This document shows positions 1 through 4,970 of a stretch of 6,493 nucleotides of DNA, piece after piece (the stretch's first letter is position 1; each line of letters opens with the position of its first letter). The stretch covers positions 1-6,493 of the forward strand of contig CAKVLD010000109.1 of assembly GCA_934755305.1 (NCBI GenBank), given 5' to 3'. The DNA is from an uncultured Clostridium sp. (GTDB lineage: Bacteria > Bacillota > Clostridia > Clostridiales > Clostridiaceae). A model generated the notes under the pieces. The model did not search any database. It was not told the origin of the DNA and saw only the letters and a program-made list of their open reading frames with translations. Both the position numbers and the translations under genes were made by a program.

Positions 1-75
<75 letters not shown>

Positions 76-82
76 ATTTTTA

Positions 83-159
83 TGGTGGGCGACGAGAGAC
101 TCGAACTCCCGACCCTCTGCTTGTAAGGCAGATGCTCTAACCAACTGAGCTAGTCGCCC
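83..159 (-). tRNA. tRNA-Val (anticodon UAC) with encoded CCA
   Basis: The minus strand folds into a canonical tRNA. The acceptor is GGGCGAC/GTCGCCC, the D arm is GCTC/GAGC, and the anticodon stem TCTGC/GCAGA holds loop CTTACAA with anticodon TAC (positions 123-125). The T arm GGGAG/CTCTC has one G-U pair and loop TTCGAGT. Discriminator A is followed by encoded CCA (83-85). It is the first gene of a two-tRNA transcript and has a near-consensus promoter just upstream. Confidence 0.97.
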
Positions 160-170
160 ATATCACTTGC

Positions 171-209
171 TGACATGATTAAATATACCATTTTATTTAG
201 TTCATGTCA
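171..209. repeat. 8-bp inverted repeat flanking the tRNA promoter -10
   Basis: TGACATGA (171-178) and TCATGTCA (202-209) are perfect inverted copies separated by 23 bp. One arm overlaps the -35 box and the other lies around the predicted transcription start. It could be an operator, or simply a by-product of the -35 sequence. Confidence 0.4.
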
Positions 210-210
210 A
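182..210 (-). promoter_or_regulatory. Vegetative promoter of the tRNA-Val/tRNA-Thr operon
   Basis: On the minus strand a perfect -35 TTGACA (205-210) is followed by a 17-bp spacer and TATATT (182-187), preceded by TGG, which gives an extended -10. Transcription would begin near position 175, about 16 nt before the mature tRNA-Val 5' end. This is the best sigma-A-type promoter in the window, as expected for stable RNA. No terminator separates it from the S1 gene upstream, so read-through could add to tRNA transcription. Confidence 0.82.
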
Positions 211-216
211 CATTTT

Positions 217-582
217 TTATAACATTTCTTCATTTTTTTTAATTTTATTATATTTTTCACTTGTCCACCTTGGCAAGTTTTCTGAAAGAAGTCCAAACCC
301 AGTTCCACTTTCTGGTATCATAGATAATTCCTTCTCTACTCTATAATCTATTTTTTTTATTGAAAGCTTAGCATGGCTTTTGTTCTCATCCAAATCAATT
401 ATTTTAACATTGATTATATCGCCTATGTTAAATAACTTTTCTAAATCTCTTATATATTTATTGGATACTTCAGAAATATGTACTAATCCAGAATACTCAT
501 CTTGCAAACTCACAAAAACGCCATATGGTGTTACTCCAGTTACTTCACCTTTAACGATATTTCCTACTTTTATACTATTCAT
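217..582 (-). CDS. S1-domain RNA-binding protein, YugI/CvfD family
   Basis: The predicted 121-residue protein has one S1 (OB-fold) domain at about residues 4-78. Visible S1 hallmarks are VGNIVKGEVTGVTPYGVFV, the GLVHISEVS core and a KLSIKK end strand. After a short linker, GFGLLSENLPRWTSEKY matches the short C-terminal motif of Bacillus YugI and streptococcal CvfD (GFxxLxxxLxxW), which YabR lacks, so this branch is favoured. Family members bind RNA or ribosomes and act as post-transcriptional regulators in the cytoplasm; the target here is unknown. The ATG at 582 is preceded by GTGAT with 5-nt spacing and by its own promoter (599-627). An ATG at 589 is out of frame. The gene lies 44 nt after the YutH-like gene and runs toward the tRNAs with no visible terminator. 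Confidence 0.88.
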   Translation of the reverse strand: MNSIKVGNIVKGEVTGVTPYGVFVSLQDEYSGLVHISEVSNKYIRDLEKLFNIGDIINVKIIDLDENKSHAKLSIKKIDYRVEKELSMIPESGTGFGLLSENLPRWTSEKYNKIKKNEEML

Positions 583-598
583 TTTTCATCACAAATCA

Positions 599-627
599 AT
601 TGTATCAAATTTAAAAACAAATGTCAC
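599..627 (-). promoter_or_regulatory. Promoter of the S1-domain protein gene
   Basis: On the minus strand GTGACA (622-627, five of six matches to TTGACA) lies 17 bp from TACAAT (599-604, five of six matches to TATAAT). The -35 shares its first base with the TAG stop of the upstream YutH-like gene. The -10 ends 16 nt before the ATG, so the predicted leader is only about 10 nt. Confidence 0.62.
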
Positions 628-1526
628 TATTTTTTTAACCATTCTACAGGTGGAATATTATACTTTTTATTAATAAGATTGTAAATATCCAGCAGTAAAT
701 CCTCATATTCATTTGTCCTATTAGTATATTTTAATAATTTTTCTTCCTCTAGATCTTCCTCCAAAATTTTCTTTACTAAATCAAAATAATATGAAGGATA
801 TAATAACCTGCTAAATAAAAACATTAAACTTTTTCTATTAAACCTCAACAAAGCTACTTCAACCTCACCAAAGTCGAGATAATCTTCAAAAAATTTCACT
901 TTTATATATTCTGCCACATCTCTCACCTCATAATCAAACGCAAATGTTAATGGATTATTTATAAAACCACTGTAAACTTTTTTTAGTAATCTTTTATGAC
1001 ACAAACAAGTATTTACAATCTCGCTACTCATGGAAGCATTTTCAAAATAACTAATTGCATTCTCTGCCAATCCAACATAATAATCAAAAGATTCCTCTAT
1101 TATAGGATAATCCATATTAAATTCACTTATTTCATTTTCAAATTTATCAACCTTATTTTTCCAAAGAATACTCCAGTTTGAATTTAAACTAATTTTCGAA
1201 TTTGCTATTAACAAACTATTAAAATATTGAATATCTTTCAATTTATAAATATCATTTTCTACACTATTTACTCTTAAAAGCACATATTTTTTATCACCAA
1301 CCACCACATAATAAGTTTTATTTTTACTTTTTATAAAAGTATCCACCAGTATATTTCTATTATATAGGTCATTAGTAATTTTAACCAAAAAATCAATTTC
1401 ACTTTCATCTCTTCCATAAGTAACGAAATAATATTTAAACGTATTAAAATAGAAATAACATCCAGAATTTATTTCATAAACTTTTTCAGGGTATACATTA
1501 TAATAATAGTTAATAGTTTCTTTCAT
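627..1526 (-). CDS. yutH: YutH-like spore coat protein (CotS/aminoglycoside-phosphotransferase fold)
   Basis: The 299-residue protein resembles YutH of the CotS family, spore-coat-associated proteins with a kinase/aminoglycoside-phosphotransferase-like fold (YutH itself is roughly 340 residues). Recognisable blocks in order are the W118/W122 region leading to KVDKFENEI, the family signature DYYVGLAENAISYFEN (148-163), CLCHKRL (174-180) at the catalytic-loop position, PLTFAFDYEVRDVAEYI (192-208), RLLYPSYYFD (240-249) and IPPVEWLK (291-298) at the C-terminus. The usual catalytic HxDxxxxN pattern is not evident, so enzyme activity is doubtful. The ATG at 1526 has GTGAT 3 nt upstream and a TATAAT 14 nt upstream. 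In Bacillus subtilis yutH lies near yutD and yunB, and both are in this window, which supports the call. Confidence 0.72.
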   Translation of the reverse strand: MKETINYYYNVYPEKVYEINSGCYFYFNTFKYYFVTYGRDESEIDFLVKITNDLYNRNILVDTFIKSKNKTYYVVVGDKKYVLLRVNSVENDIYKLKDIQYFNSLLIANSKISLNSNWSILWKNKVDKFENEISEFNMDYPIIEESFDYYVGLAENAISYFENASMSSEIVNTCLCHKRLLKKVYSGFINNPLTFAFDYEVRDVAEYIKVKFFEDYLDFGEVEVALLRFNRKSLMFLFSRLLYPSYYFDLVKKILEEDLEEEKLLKYTNRTNEYEDLLLDIYNLINKKYNIPPVEWLKK

Positions 1527-1540
1527 AATATCACTATTAA

Positions 1541-1546
1541 ATTATA
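1541..1546 (-). promoter_or_regulatory. Candidate -10 box for the YutH-like gene
   Basis: A perfect TATAAT on the minus strand ends 14 nt before the ATG at 1526. No convincing -35 is seen: the region 17 bp upstream is the T tract of the preceding terminator. In such AT-rich DNA an exact hexamer can occur by chance. Support comes from the same spacing at other genes and from the need for a promoter after the terminator. A sporulation sigma factor is possible for a coat gene. Confidence 0.38.
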
Positions 1547-1559
1547 TGAAATTTATAAT

Positions 1560-1589
1560 AAAAAAAAACTTTAAAATTTAATTTAAAGT
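1560..1589 (-). terminator. AU-rich Rho-independent terminator after the coiled-coil gene
   Basis: On the minus strand ACTTTAAA (1589-1582) and TTTAAAGT (1575-1568) form an 8-bp stem with a 6-nt loop, followed by eight T residues (1567-1560). The stem has only one G-C pair, so it is weak, and it overlaps the TAA stop (1578-1580) of the upstream gene. It would end the DUF1292-like/coiled-coil operon. Confidence 0.55.
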
Positions 1590-2414
1590 CTTAACATCTC
1601 TTTGAATCGCCTCATTAAGTGTTGTCTCAGCTGCTTTTGTTCTAGCATTAGCTATATTTAAACTTTCCGCCAATTCATTAATCTTAGCTTTCAAGTCCTC
1701 ATTTTTATTTTTTAAATTGTTATTTTCAACTTTCAAACTTTCATTTTCTTCTATTAAAGCTTTTAATGCTGACAAAGCCTCTGCTCCTACATTCACATTA
1801 CCTTTTATTTCTTCTTTAACTGGAATAGTATCATTTACTTCAACATTATCAGATACTTTTTCTCCCACATTTGCATTATTTTCTAAACCATAGAACTCAG
1901 ATGGAGTTTCTGGTACATTTACAGCAGGTGCATCGAACGCTTCTTCTTTTGAAGAAACTTCCGGTTTAGTTTGTTCTGCTTCTTGAATAACCTGATTATC
2001 AAACATATTTCCTTCTACAGCTTGTGCTGGTATTTCTACTTCAGCATGTTTTTCTGCTTCAACAGGTGTCTCTAAAGTAACTGAGCCTTCAGGTTCACTT
2101 TGTTCTGCAACAGCACTCTCTTTTGCTATTCTATCAAATATATTTTCTTCTTCAGCCACTTTTGTTTCTTCTGAAACAGGTTTTTCTGCAACCATAGTTT
2201 CATCAGAAACAGCATTCACTTCAGTTTGTACCGGAGTGTCAACTGGTTGATTAAAAGTCTCAGGAGCATTTACTTTTTCTTTTACTATTTCAACTGGCTC
2301 AACTTCTTGCTGTACACTAAAAGAACTCGAAACATGATTCGCTAGTTTTTCTTTGTCTGTATCCTTTATACCGATTACTCGATAACCTTCCATTTTAGCT
2401 TTACTAATTTCCAT
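1578..2414 (-). CDS. Acidic, disordered protein with C-terminal leucine-zipper coiled coil; function unknown
   Basis: I do not recognise this 278-residue protein. It has a short ordered N-terminus (about 1-30, with GYRVIGIKDTDKEKL) and then a long low-complexity region (about 33-205) rich in Glu, Val, Pro, Thr and Ala. That region holds a tandem 11-residue repeat (69-79 and 80-90) and two similar NIFD/NMFD motifs (91-94 and 136-139). A coiled coil follows at about 211-270, with Leu every seventh residue (220, 227, 234, 241, 248). There is no signal peptide or membrane segment, so it is probably cytoplasmic. The ATG lies 2 nt after the stop of the DUF1292-like gene. Its strong AAGGAGG site (2421-2427) is inside that gene's final codons, so translation is likely coupled. 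Its Ala/Val/Pro/Glu-rich composition contrasts with the Lys/Asn/Ile/Tyr-rich neighbours. A scaffold or adaptor role is inference. Confidence 0.85.
   Translation of the reverse strand: MEISKAKMEGYRVIGIKDTDKEKLANHVSSSFSVQQEVEPVEIVKEKVNAPETFNQPVDTPVQTEVNAVSDETMVAEKPVSEETKVAEEENIFDRIAKESAVAEQSEPEGSVTLETPVEAEKHAEVEIPAQAVEGNMFDNQVIQEAEQTKPEVSSKEEAFDAPAVNVPETPSEFYGLENNANVGEKVSDNVEVNDTIPVKEEIKGNVNVGAEALSALKALIEENESLKVENNNLKNKNEDLKAKINELAESLNIANARTKAAETTLNEAIQRDVKTLN
2145..2210 (-). repeat. Tandem 33-bp (11-codon) repeat inside the acidic protein gene
   Basis: Two adjacent units encode VSDETMVAEKP and VSEETKVAEEE. Seven of eleven residues are identical, and the DNA is also clearly similar. This looks like an old in-frame duplication within the disordered region. 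Confidence 0.55.
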
Positions 2415-2416
2415 AA

Positions 2417-2674
2417 TTATCCTCCTTGAACTATGTTTTTCATAGCCTGCTTAACTTTATCCCAAACACTTTCATCTGTAATTCCAATAAGTTTATATAC
2501 ACCAGGTGTTTCTTCAACAACCTCAGAAATATAAACTTTGCTCATGCCCTCTTTAAGTGTTTCCCCTTTAGAGAGAATTACAAAATTCTTATTTATATCT
2601 TTTACATCGAACGAATTAACAAGTTCTACTTCTTCCATAGTGCCATCCATATTTTCTATAGTTATCTTTTTCAT
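2417..2674 (-). CDS. DUF1292-like small acidic protein
   Basis: The 85-residue protein has the general pattern of DUF1292 (YrzB-like) proteins: an N-terminal strand followed by DG and acidic residues (ITIENMDGTMEEVELVNSF), a middle strand of the type NKNFVILSKGE, then VYISEVVEE and a C-terminal helix with DESVWDKVKQAM. The function of this family is unknown. The start at 2674 has AGGAG about 8 nt upstream and the best-supported protein-gene promoter in the window (2697-2725). The last codons (Gln-Gly-Gly) double as the ribosome binding site for the next gene, whose ATG is 2 nt after this stop, so the two form a tight operon. The family call rests on pattern memory; an unrelated small protein with the same layout is possible. 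Confidence 0.6.
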   Translation of the reverse strand: MKKITIENMDGTMEEVELVNSFDVKDINKNFVILSKGETLKEGMSKVYISEVVEETPGVYKLIGITDESVWDKVKQAMKNIVQGG

Positions 2675-2696
2675 ATCTCACTCTCCTACTATTAAA

Positions 2697-2725
2697 ATAA
2701 TACCACAAAAAAAGGTTTAAATCAA
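2697..2725 (-). promoter_or_regulatory. Promoter of the DUF1292-like/coiled-coil operon
   Basis: On the minus strand TTGATT (2720-2725) is separated by 17 bp from TATTAT (2697-2702), which is preceded by TGG as an extended -10. Transcription would begin near 2690, leaving a leader of about 15 nt with an AGGAG site. The -35 box lies in the loop and inner stem of the upstream terminator hairpin. Confidence 0.65.
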
Positions 2726-2733
2726 ACCTTTTT
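2707..2733 (-). terminator. Rho-independent terminator after yutD
   Basis: On the minus strand a perfect 10-bp stem AAAAAGGTTT/AAACCTTTTT (2733-2724 and 2718-2709) with a 5-nt loop runs into a seven-T tract, five bases of which pair. It begins inside the TAA stop of yutD (2732-2734) and overlaps the promoter of the next operon. Confidence 0.75.
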
Positions 2734-3001
2734 AATCAATTTTTTCTAAAATAAAGTATTTACACCCATATGCACAATTATTTTCCACATAACTATCTAT
2801 TCTATCGTAATCATTAATGGGATTATTTAGTTTATTACTCTTTTTAGTAAAACCCTTAAGTCTTAACTTTCCATAAGCCCAGTCACCTACAATATAATCA
2901 TAGTCACTAAAATATTCAGTTACCTTAGCTTTCACTTCCTCTAAATTAAAACAATCCTTATTATCTTTTATTAGTTTATATTCATTTCCAATAATATTCA
3001 T
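2732..3001 (-). CDS. yutD: YutD family protein (DUF1027)
   Basis: The 89-residue protein closely follows Bacillus YutD. The core YDYIVGDWAYGKLRLKGF (about 34-51) matches the family's YDYIVGDWGYGQLRLRGF, and the C-terminal YVENNCAYGCKYFILEK (about 71-87) matches its EYCNFGCAYFVL ending. Length is close to the roughly 100 residues usual for the family. The biochemical role is unknown; it is a small soluble protein conserved across Bacilli. The ATG at 3001 has GGTGA 6 nt upstream and a TATAAT 17 nt upstream. It lies 36 nt downstream of yunB, repeating the yutD/yunB neighbourhood of Bacillus subtilis, and ends in a clear terminator. Confidence 0.9.
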   Translation of the reverse strand: MNIIGNEYKLIKDNKDCFNLEEVKAKVTEYFSDYDYIVGDWAYGKLRLKGFTKKSNKLNNPINDYDRIDSYVENNCAYGCKYFILEKID

Positions 3002-3018
3002 ATTTATTCACCACTTAT

Positions 3019-3047
3019 ATTATAAAACTTTTTTTAATTAATTGCTA
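3019..3047 (-). promoter_or_regulatory. Candidate promoter of yutD
   Basis: A perfect TATAAT (3019-3024, minus strand) ends 17 nt before the yutD ATG. At 17-bp spacing a weak TAGCAA (3042-3047, three of six matches) could serve as -35. Read-through from yunB is also possible because no terminator separates the genes. Confidence 0.4.
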
Positions 3048-3754
3048 GATGTAAAAGGACTAGTTACCGAATAAGCACCCCCATATACATTAGGAATTCG
3101 ACCATTTATTAGTTTTATTACGACAGGAGCGCTCACAACAGTATTCAATTCTTCACTAATAAATGGCATAGATAATCGACTATTAACAGTAACATCTATG
3201 TAAATTTTCAGTAAAGAATTGTTAATACCATAAGGAGTTATCTCTGTCTTAATATTTGACACTACATTCCCAATCACCCTAGCTTTAAAAGGCACTTTTG
3301 GTCCAAAATTTGCTAAAGAAGGATTCCCTGTAATTAAACCTAATGGTATTTGATATGTCAACTTATCTTTTTCAATATACAAATTGTTTGTAAAATTATA
3401 CTCTCCTGTTTCAAGTAATTTTAAATTTTTATAAATTTTATTATTAATTTTCACCAAATTTTTATTAATTAACTGTGAATTAAAATCCACACTTATAATT
3501 TCATCATCCTTATTTTTTACTACACTTATATATTCTTCACAGCCACCCATCTCAAGGCTATTTATACCATCATTTATTAAAAGAACACTTTCAGTTTTTA
3601 TCTCATTAGCAGCATACACCACCAAAATTTTTTTTACACCGTTATTTACATATTTAAATAACATAAATGTACATAGAAAAATTAAAATAACCATAATTAA
3701 TAGTTTATCTTTCATACCTATATTTATCATTTTTCTAAGTCTCATGCGTTTCAT
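3038..3754 (-). CDS. yunB: Sporulation protein YunB
   Basis: The 238-residue protein matches YunB, a membrane-anchored sporulation protein of about 250 residues in Bacillus whose loss impairs spore formation; its molecular role is unclear. A basic N-terminus (KRMRLRK) precedes one membrane segment at about 18-36, followed by an extracytoplasmic domain. Family blocks are IPLGLITGN (136-144), FGPKVP (150-155), an IGNV strand (161-164), GINNSLLKIYIDVTV (176-190), MPF (196-198) and GRIPNVYGG (218-226). In Bacillus yunB belongs to the sigma-E mother-cell regulon. The ATG at 3754 fits the family's basic N-terminus but has no ribosome binding site. Met4, Met9 and Met14 are alternatives and are not better supported. 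It lies 32 nt after the tail-anchored protein gene. Confidence 0.9.
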   Translation of the reverse strand: MKRMRLRKMINIGMKDKLLIMVILIFLCTFMLFKYVNNGVKKILVVYAANEIKTESVLLINDGINSLEMGGCEEYISVVKNKDDEIISVDFNSQLINKNLVKINNKIYKNLKLLETGEYNFTNNLYIEKDKLTYQIPLGLITGNPSLANFGPKVPFKARVIGNVVSNIKTEITPYGINNSLLKIYIDVTVNSRLSMPFISEELNTVVSAPVVIKLINGRIPNVYGGAYSVTSPFTSSN

Positions 3755-3759
3755 ATTAA

Positions 3760-3787
3760 ATTATATTAAAACAAAAAAGAACTATAC
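3760..3787 (-). promoter_or_regulatory. Possible sigma-E-like promoter of yunB
   Basis: On the minus strand GTATAGT (3781-3787) and AATATAAT (3760-3767) are 13 bp apart. They match the Bacillus sigma-E consensus (about KMATATT, 13-14 bp, CATACAHT) at five of seven and six of eight positions. The -35 overlaps the stop of the preceding gene and the -10 ends only 5 nt before the ATG, which would make the mRNA leaderless. In such AT-rich DNA this could be chance. Confidence 0.3.
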
Positions 3788-4644
3788 TAAAATAGCCCTA
3801 ATTCAAATATATAATTTGCTATTACCACTAATGTCACCAAACTAGCAACACATAAAAGTATTATTCCAATAGTAGCAAAATGTCCACTTTTTTTAACACT
3901 TTTTTCAAGTTCTTCAAAACCTTCAAAATCCTCTTTACTAAAACTCATACTATTAGTATAAAAAGACTTATCTATATCATTTATCTTTTGTTTTAAATTA
4001 ACTAATTCTTGCGTTTTTTCAGTTTCCTTTATATTTTGTTTACTTTGTATTTCTGTAAGTAAACTTGATTTTTCTTGTTCTTCTTTTATCGGACTAGTTA
4101 CCTCTTCATCCTTATCACTACTCATAAGTTCCTCTAAAAGATTAACCTCTCCTTTATGAACAGTAACAGTATTTATTAAATCCACCAAAGTCCTTTCTTC
4201 AGTATTTAAGCCCTCTTCTTCATAACTATCTTCTTCTTTTTCATATTCTTTTAACTCATTAAGAACACTATACCCCTGTTCACTTATTTTTTTATGTCTT
4301 TCATTTTCATAATCAAGTTCACGCGACTTTCTAGCCTTTTCTAAAACGGAATTTATATCATAAACCTTCTTTTCTTCAGAAACTTTACTTGCTTCTACCT
4401 TTTCCTCAGGAACTGTAATTATTTTCCTAACCCTAGGTTCTTCCTTATTTTCAAGTATATACTTTCTTATTTTATTAATATCTATAGTCTTTCCATTACT
4501 TTCGATAACCCTTATATTATCATTATTTGTAACACGACTAAAACTACTTCTTTTTATATCCTCATACAAAGAAGTATTCTTATCAACTCTAGAGTTTACA
4601 TTCTCTTCCACTTCATTATTATATCTATCCATTCTAGAACTCAT
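3787..4644 (-). CDS. Tail-anchored acidic membrane protein, function unknown
   Basis: I cannot name this 285-residue protein. It is highly charged and lacks a signal peptide. A single hydrophobic segment near the C-terminus (about 256-280, starting HFATIGIILLC) is preceded by Lys-rich KSVKKSG, so the large N-terminal part should face the cytoplasm. The first 40 residues carry three SRMDR/SRVDK/SRVTN motifs. DINKIRKYI (about 55-63) and YDINSVLEKARKSREL (about 95-110) may be short ordered or docking helices, and helical Glu/Lys-rich stretches follow. The layout recalls uncharacterised tail-anchored proteins of low-GC Bacilli (memory, weak). ATG 4644 is chosen because AGGTGG (4650-4655) sits 5 nt upstream. 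An in-frame GTG at 4653 overlaps that site and ATG 4632 has none. It is divergent from the ferredoxin gene and upstream of yunB, possibly in one operon. Confidence 0.85.
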   Translation of the reverse strand: MSSRMDRYNNEVEENVNSRVDKNTSLYEDIKRSSFSRVTNNDNIRVIESNGKTIDINKIRKYILENKEEPRVRKIITVPEEKVEASKVSEEKKVYDINSVLEKARKSRELDYENERHKKISEQGYSVLNELKEYEKEEDSYEEEGLNTEERTLVDLINTVTVHKGEVNLLEELMSSDKDEEVTSPIKEEQEKSSLLTEIQSKQNIKETEKTQELVNLKQKINDIDKSFYTNSMSFSKEDFEGFEELEKSVKKSGHFATIGIILLCVASLVTLVVIANYIFELGLF

Positions 4645-4649
4645 AACTT

Positions 4650-4655
4650 CCACCT
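4650..4655 (-). promoter_or_regulatory. Ribosome binding site that sets the start of the tail-anchored protein
   Basis: AGGTGG on the minus strand lies 5 nt before ATG 4644. It overlaps the in-frame GTG at 4653, which argues that the upstream GTG is not the true start. Confidence 0.7.
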
Positions 4656-4661
4656 ATTATT

Positions 4662-4670
4662 ATTTTATCA
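4662..4670 (-). promoter_or_regulatory. Candidate extended -10 promoter of the tail-anchored protein gene
   Basis: On the minus strand TGATAAAAT gives TGn plus TAAAAT (4662-4667), ending 17 nt before ATG 4644. No good -35 is seen at 16-18 bp. It lies back-to-back with the ferredoxin promoter in the 92-bp divergent region. Confidence 0.4.
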
Positions 4671-4691
4671 CATATTTAAAAGAAATAGAAG

Positions 4692-4720
4692 TTGATTTTA
4701 ATAAAAATTCATAATATAAT
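4692..4720 (+). promoter_or_regulatory. Promoter of the ferredoxin gene
   Basis: TTGATT (4692-4697), a 17-bp spacer and a perfect TATAAT (4715-4720) form a strong vegetative promoter. The expected start near 4726-4728 falls within AGAGGAGG (4724-4731), so the mRNA would begin almost at the ribosome binding site. Confidence 0.68.
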
Positions 4721-4723
4721 TAA

Positions 4724-4731
4724 AGAGGAGG
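4724..4731 (+). promoter_or_regulatory. Strong ribosome binding site fixing the ferredoxin start at 4737
   Basis: AGAGGAGG sits 5 nt before ATG 4737. The open frame extends back to a TTG at 4692, but that TTG is the first triplet of the -35 box and has no ribosome binding site. Confidence 0.85.
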
Positions 4732-4736
4732 CTATT

Positions 4737-4934
4737 ATGGAAAAGATAAATATTAACAAAGATGCTTGTATTGGATGTGGAATGTGTATCATGAATCATC
4801 CTGAATATTTAGTATTTGATGAAAATGGACAAGCTGAACCAGTAGGAAAAGAAGTTACTAAAGAAGATAAATTAAGTATATTAGATACTATTGAACACTG
4901 TCCTACTGAAGCAATTACAATTGTAGAAGAATAA
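4737..4934 (+). CDS. fer: Single-cluster [4Fe-4S] ferredoxin
   Basis: The 65-residue protein is a monocluster bacterial ferredoxin, a soluble cytoplasmic electron carrier. Cys11, Cys14 and Cys17 (CIGCGMC), with Cys55 in HCPTEAI, supply the four ligands of one [4Fe-4S] cluster. The second cluster motif of clostridial 2[4Fe-4S] ferredoxins is absent, matching Bacillus Fer and Thermotoga-type ferredoxins of about 60-80 residues. Many acidic residues fit this class. It is the only + strand gene in the window, with its own promoter, a strong ribosome binding site and a terminator directly after the stop, so it is monocistronic. The electron donor and acceptor cannot be told from the window. Confidence 0.93.
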   Translation: MEKININKDACIGCGMCIMNHPEYLVFDENGQAEPVGKEVTKEDKLSILDTIEHCPTEAITIVEE

Positions 4935-4970
4935 AAAGCTTTATAGTCACTTTAAACTATAAAGTTTTTT
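4933..4970. terminator. Bidirectional terminator between ferredoxin and rluB
   Basis: CTTTATAGT (4939-4947) and ACTATAAAG (4956-4964) form a perfect 9-bp stem with an 8-nt loop. On the + strand it extends through a G-U pair and A-T pairs, and T residues (4965-4970) follow. On the minus strand it is followed by the complement of the A run at 4933-4937. It overlaps the ferredoxin stop and contains the final codons of rluB, serving both convergent genes. Confidence 0.82.

Noticed and set aside
380..684. Two overlapping + strand open frames (380-673 and 502-684)
   Set aside because: They lie mainly antisense to the S1-domain gene, lack ribosome binding sites and show no recognisable protein pattern; the minus frame is clearly coding.
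996..1181. + strand open frame of 61 codons
   Set aside because: It lies wholly antisense to the YutH-like gene and has no ribosome binding site or promoter.
2426..2720. Two + strand open frames (2426-2695 and 2538-2720)
   Set aside because: They are antisense to the DUF1292-like gene, hydrophobic only because AT-rich complement codons read as Phe/Ile/Leu, and have no ribosome binding site.
4645..4653. GTG start for the tail-anchored protein
   Set aside because: It overlaps the AGGTGG ribosome binding site that serves ATG 4644.
4692..4736. TTG start extending the ferredoxin by 15 residues
   Set aside because: The TTG is the first triplet of the -35 box. AGAGGAGG and the family N-terminus place the start at ATG 4737.
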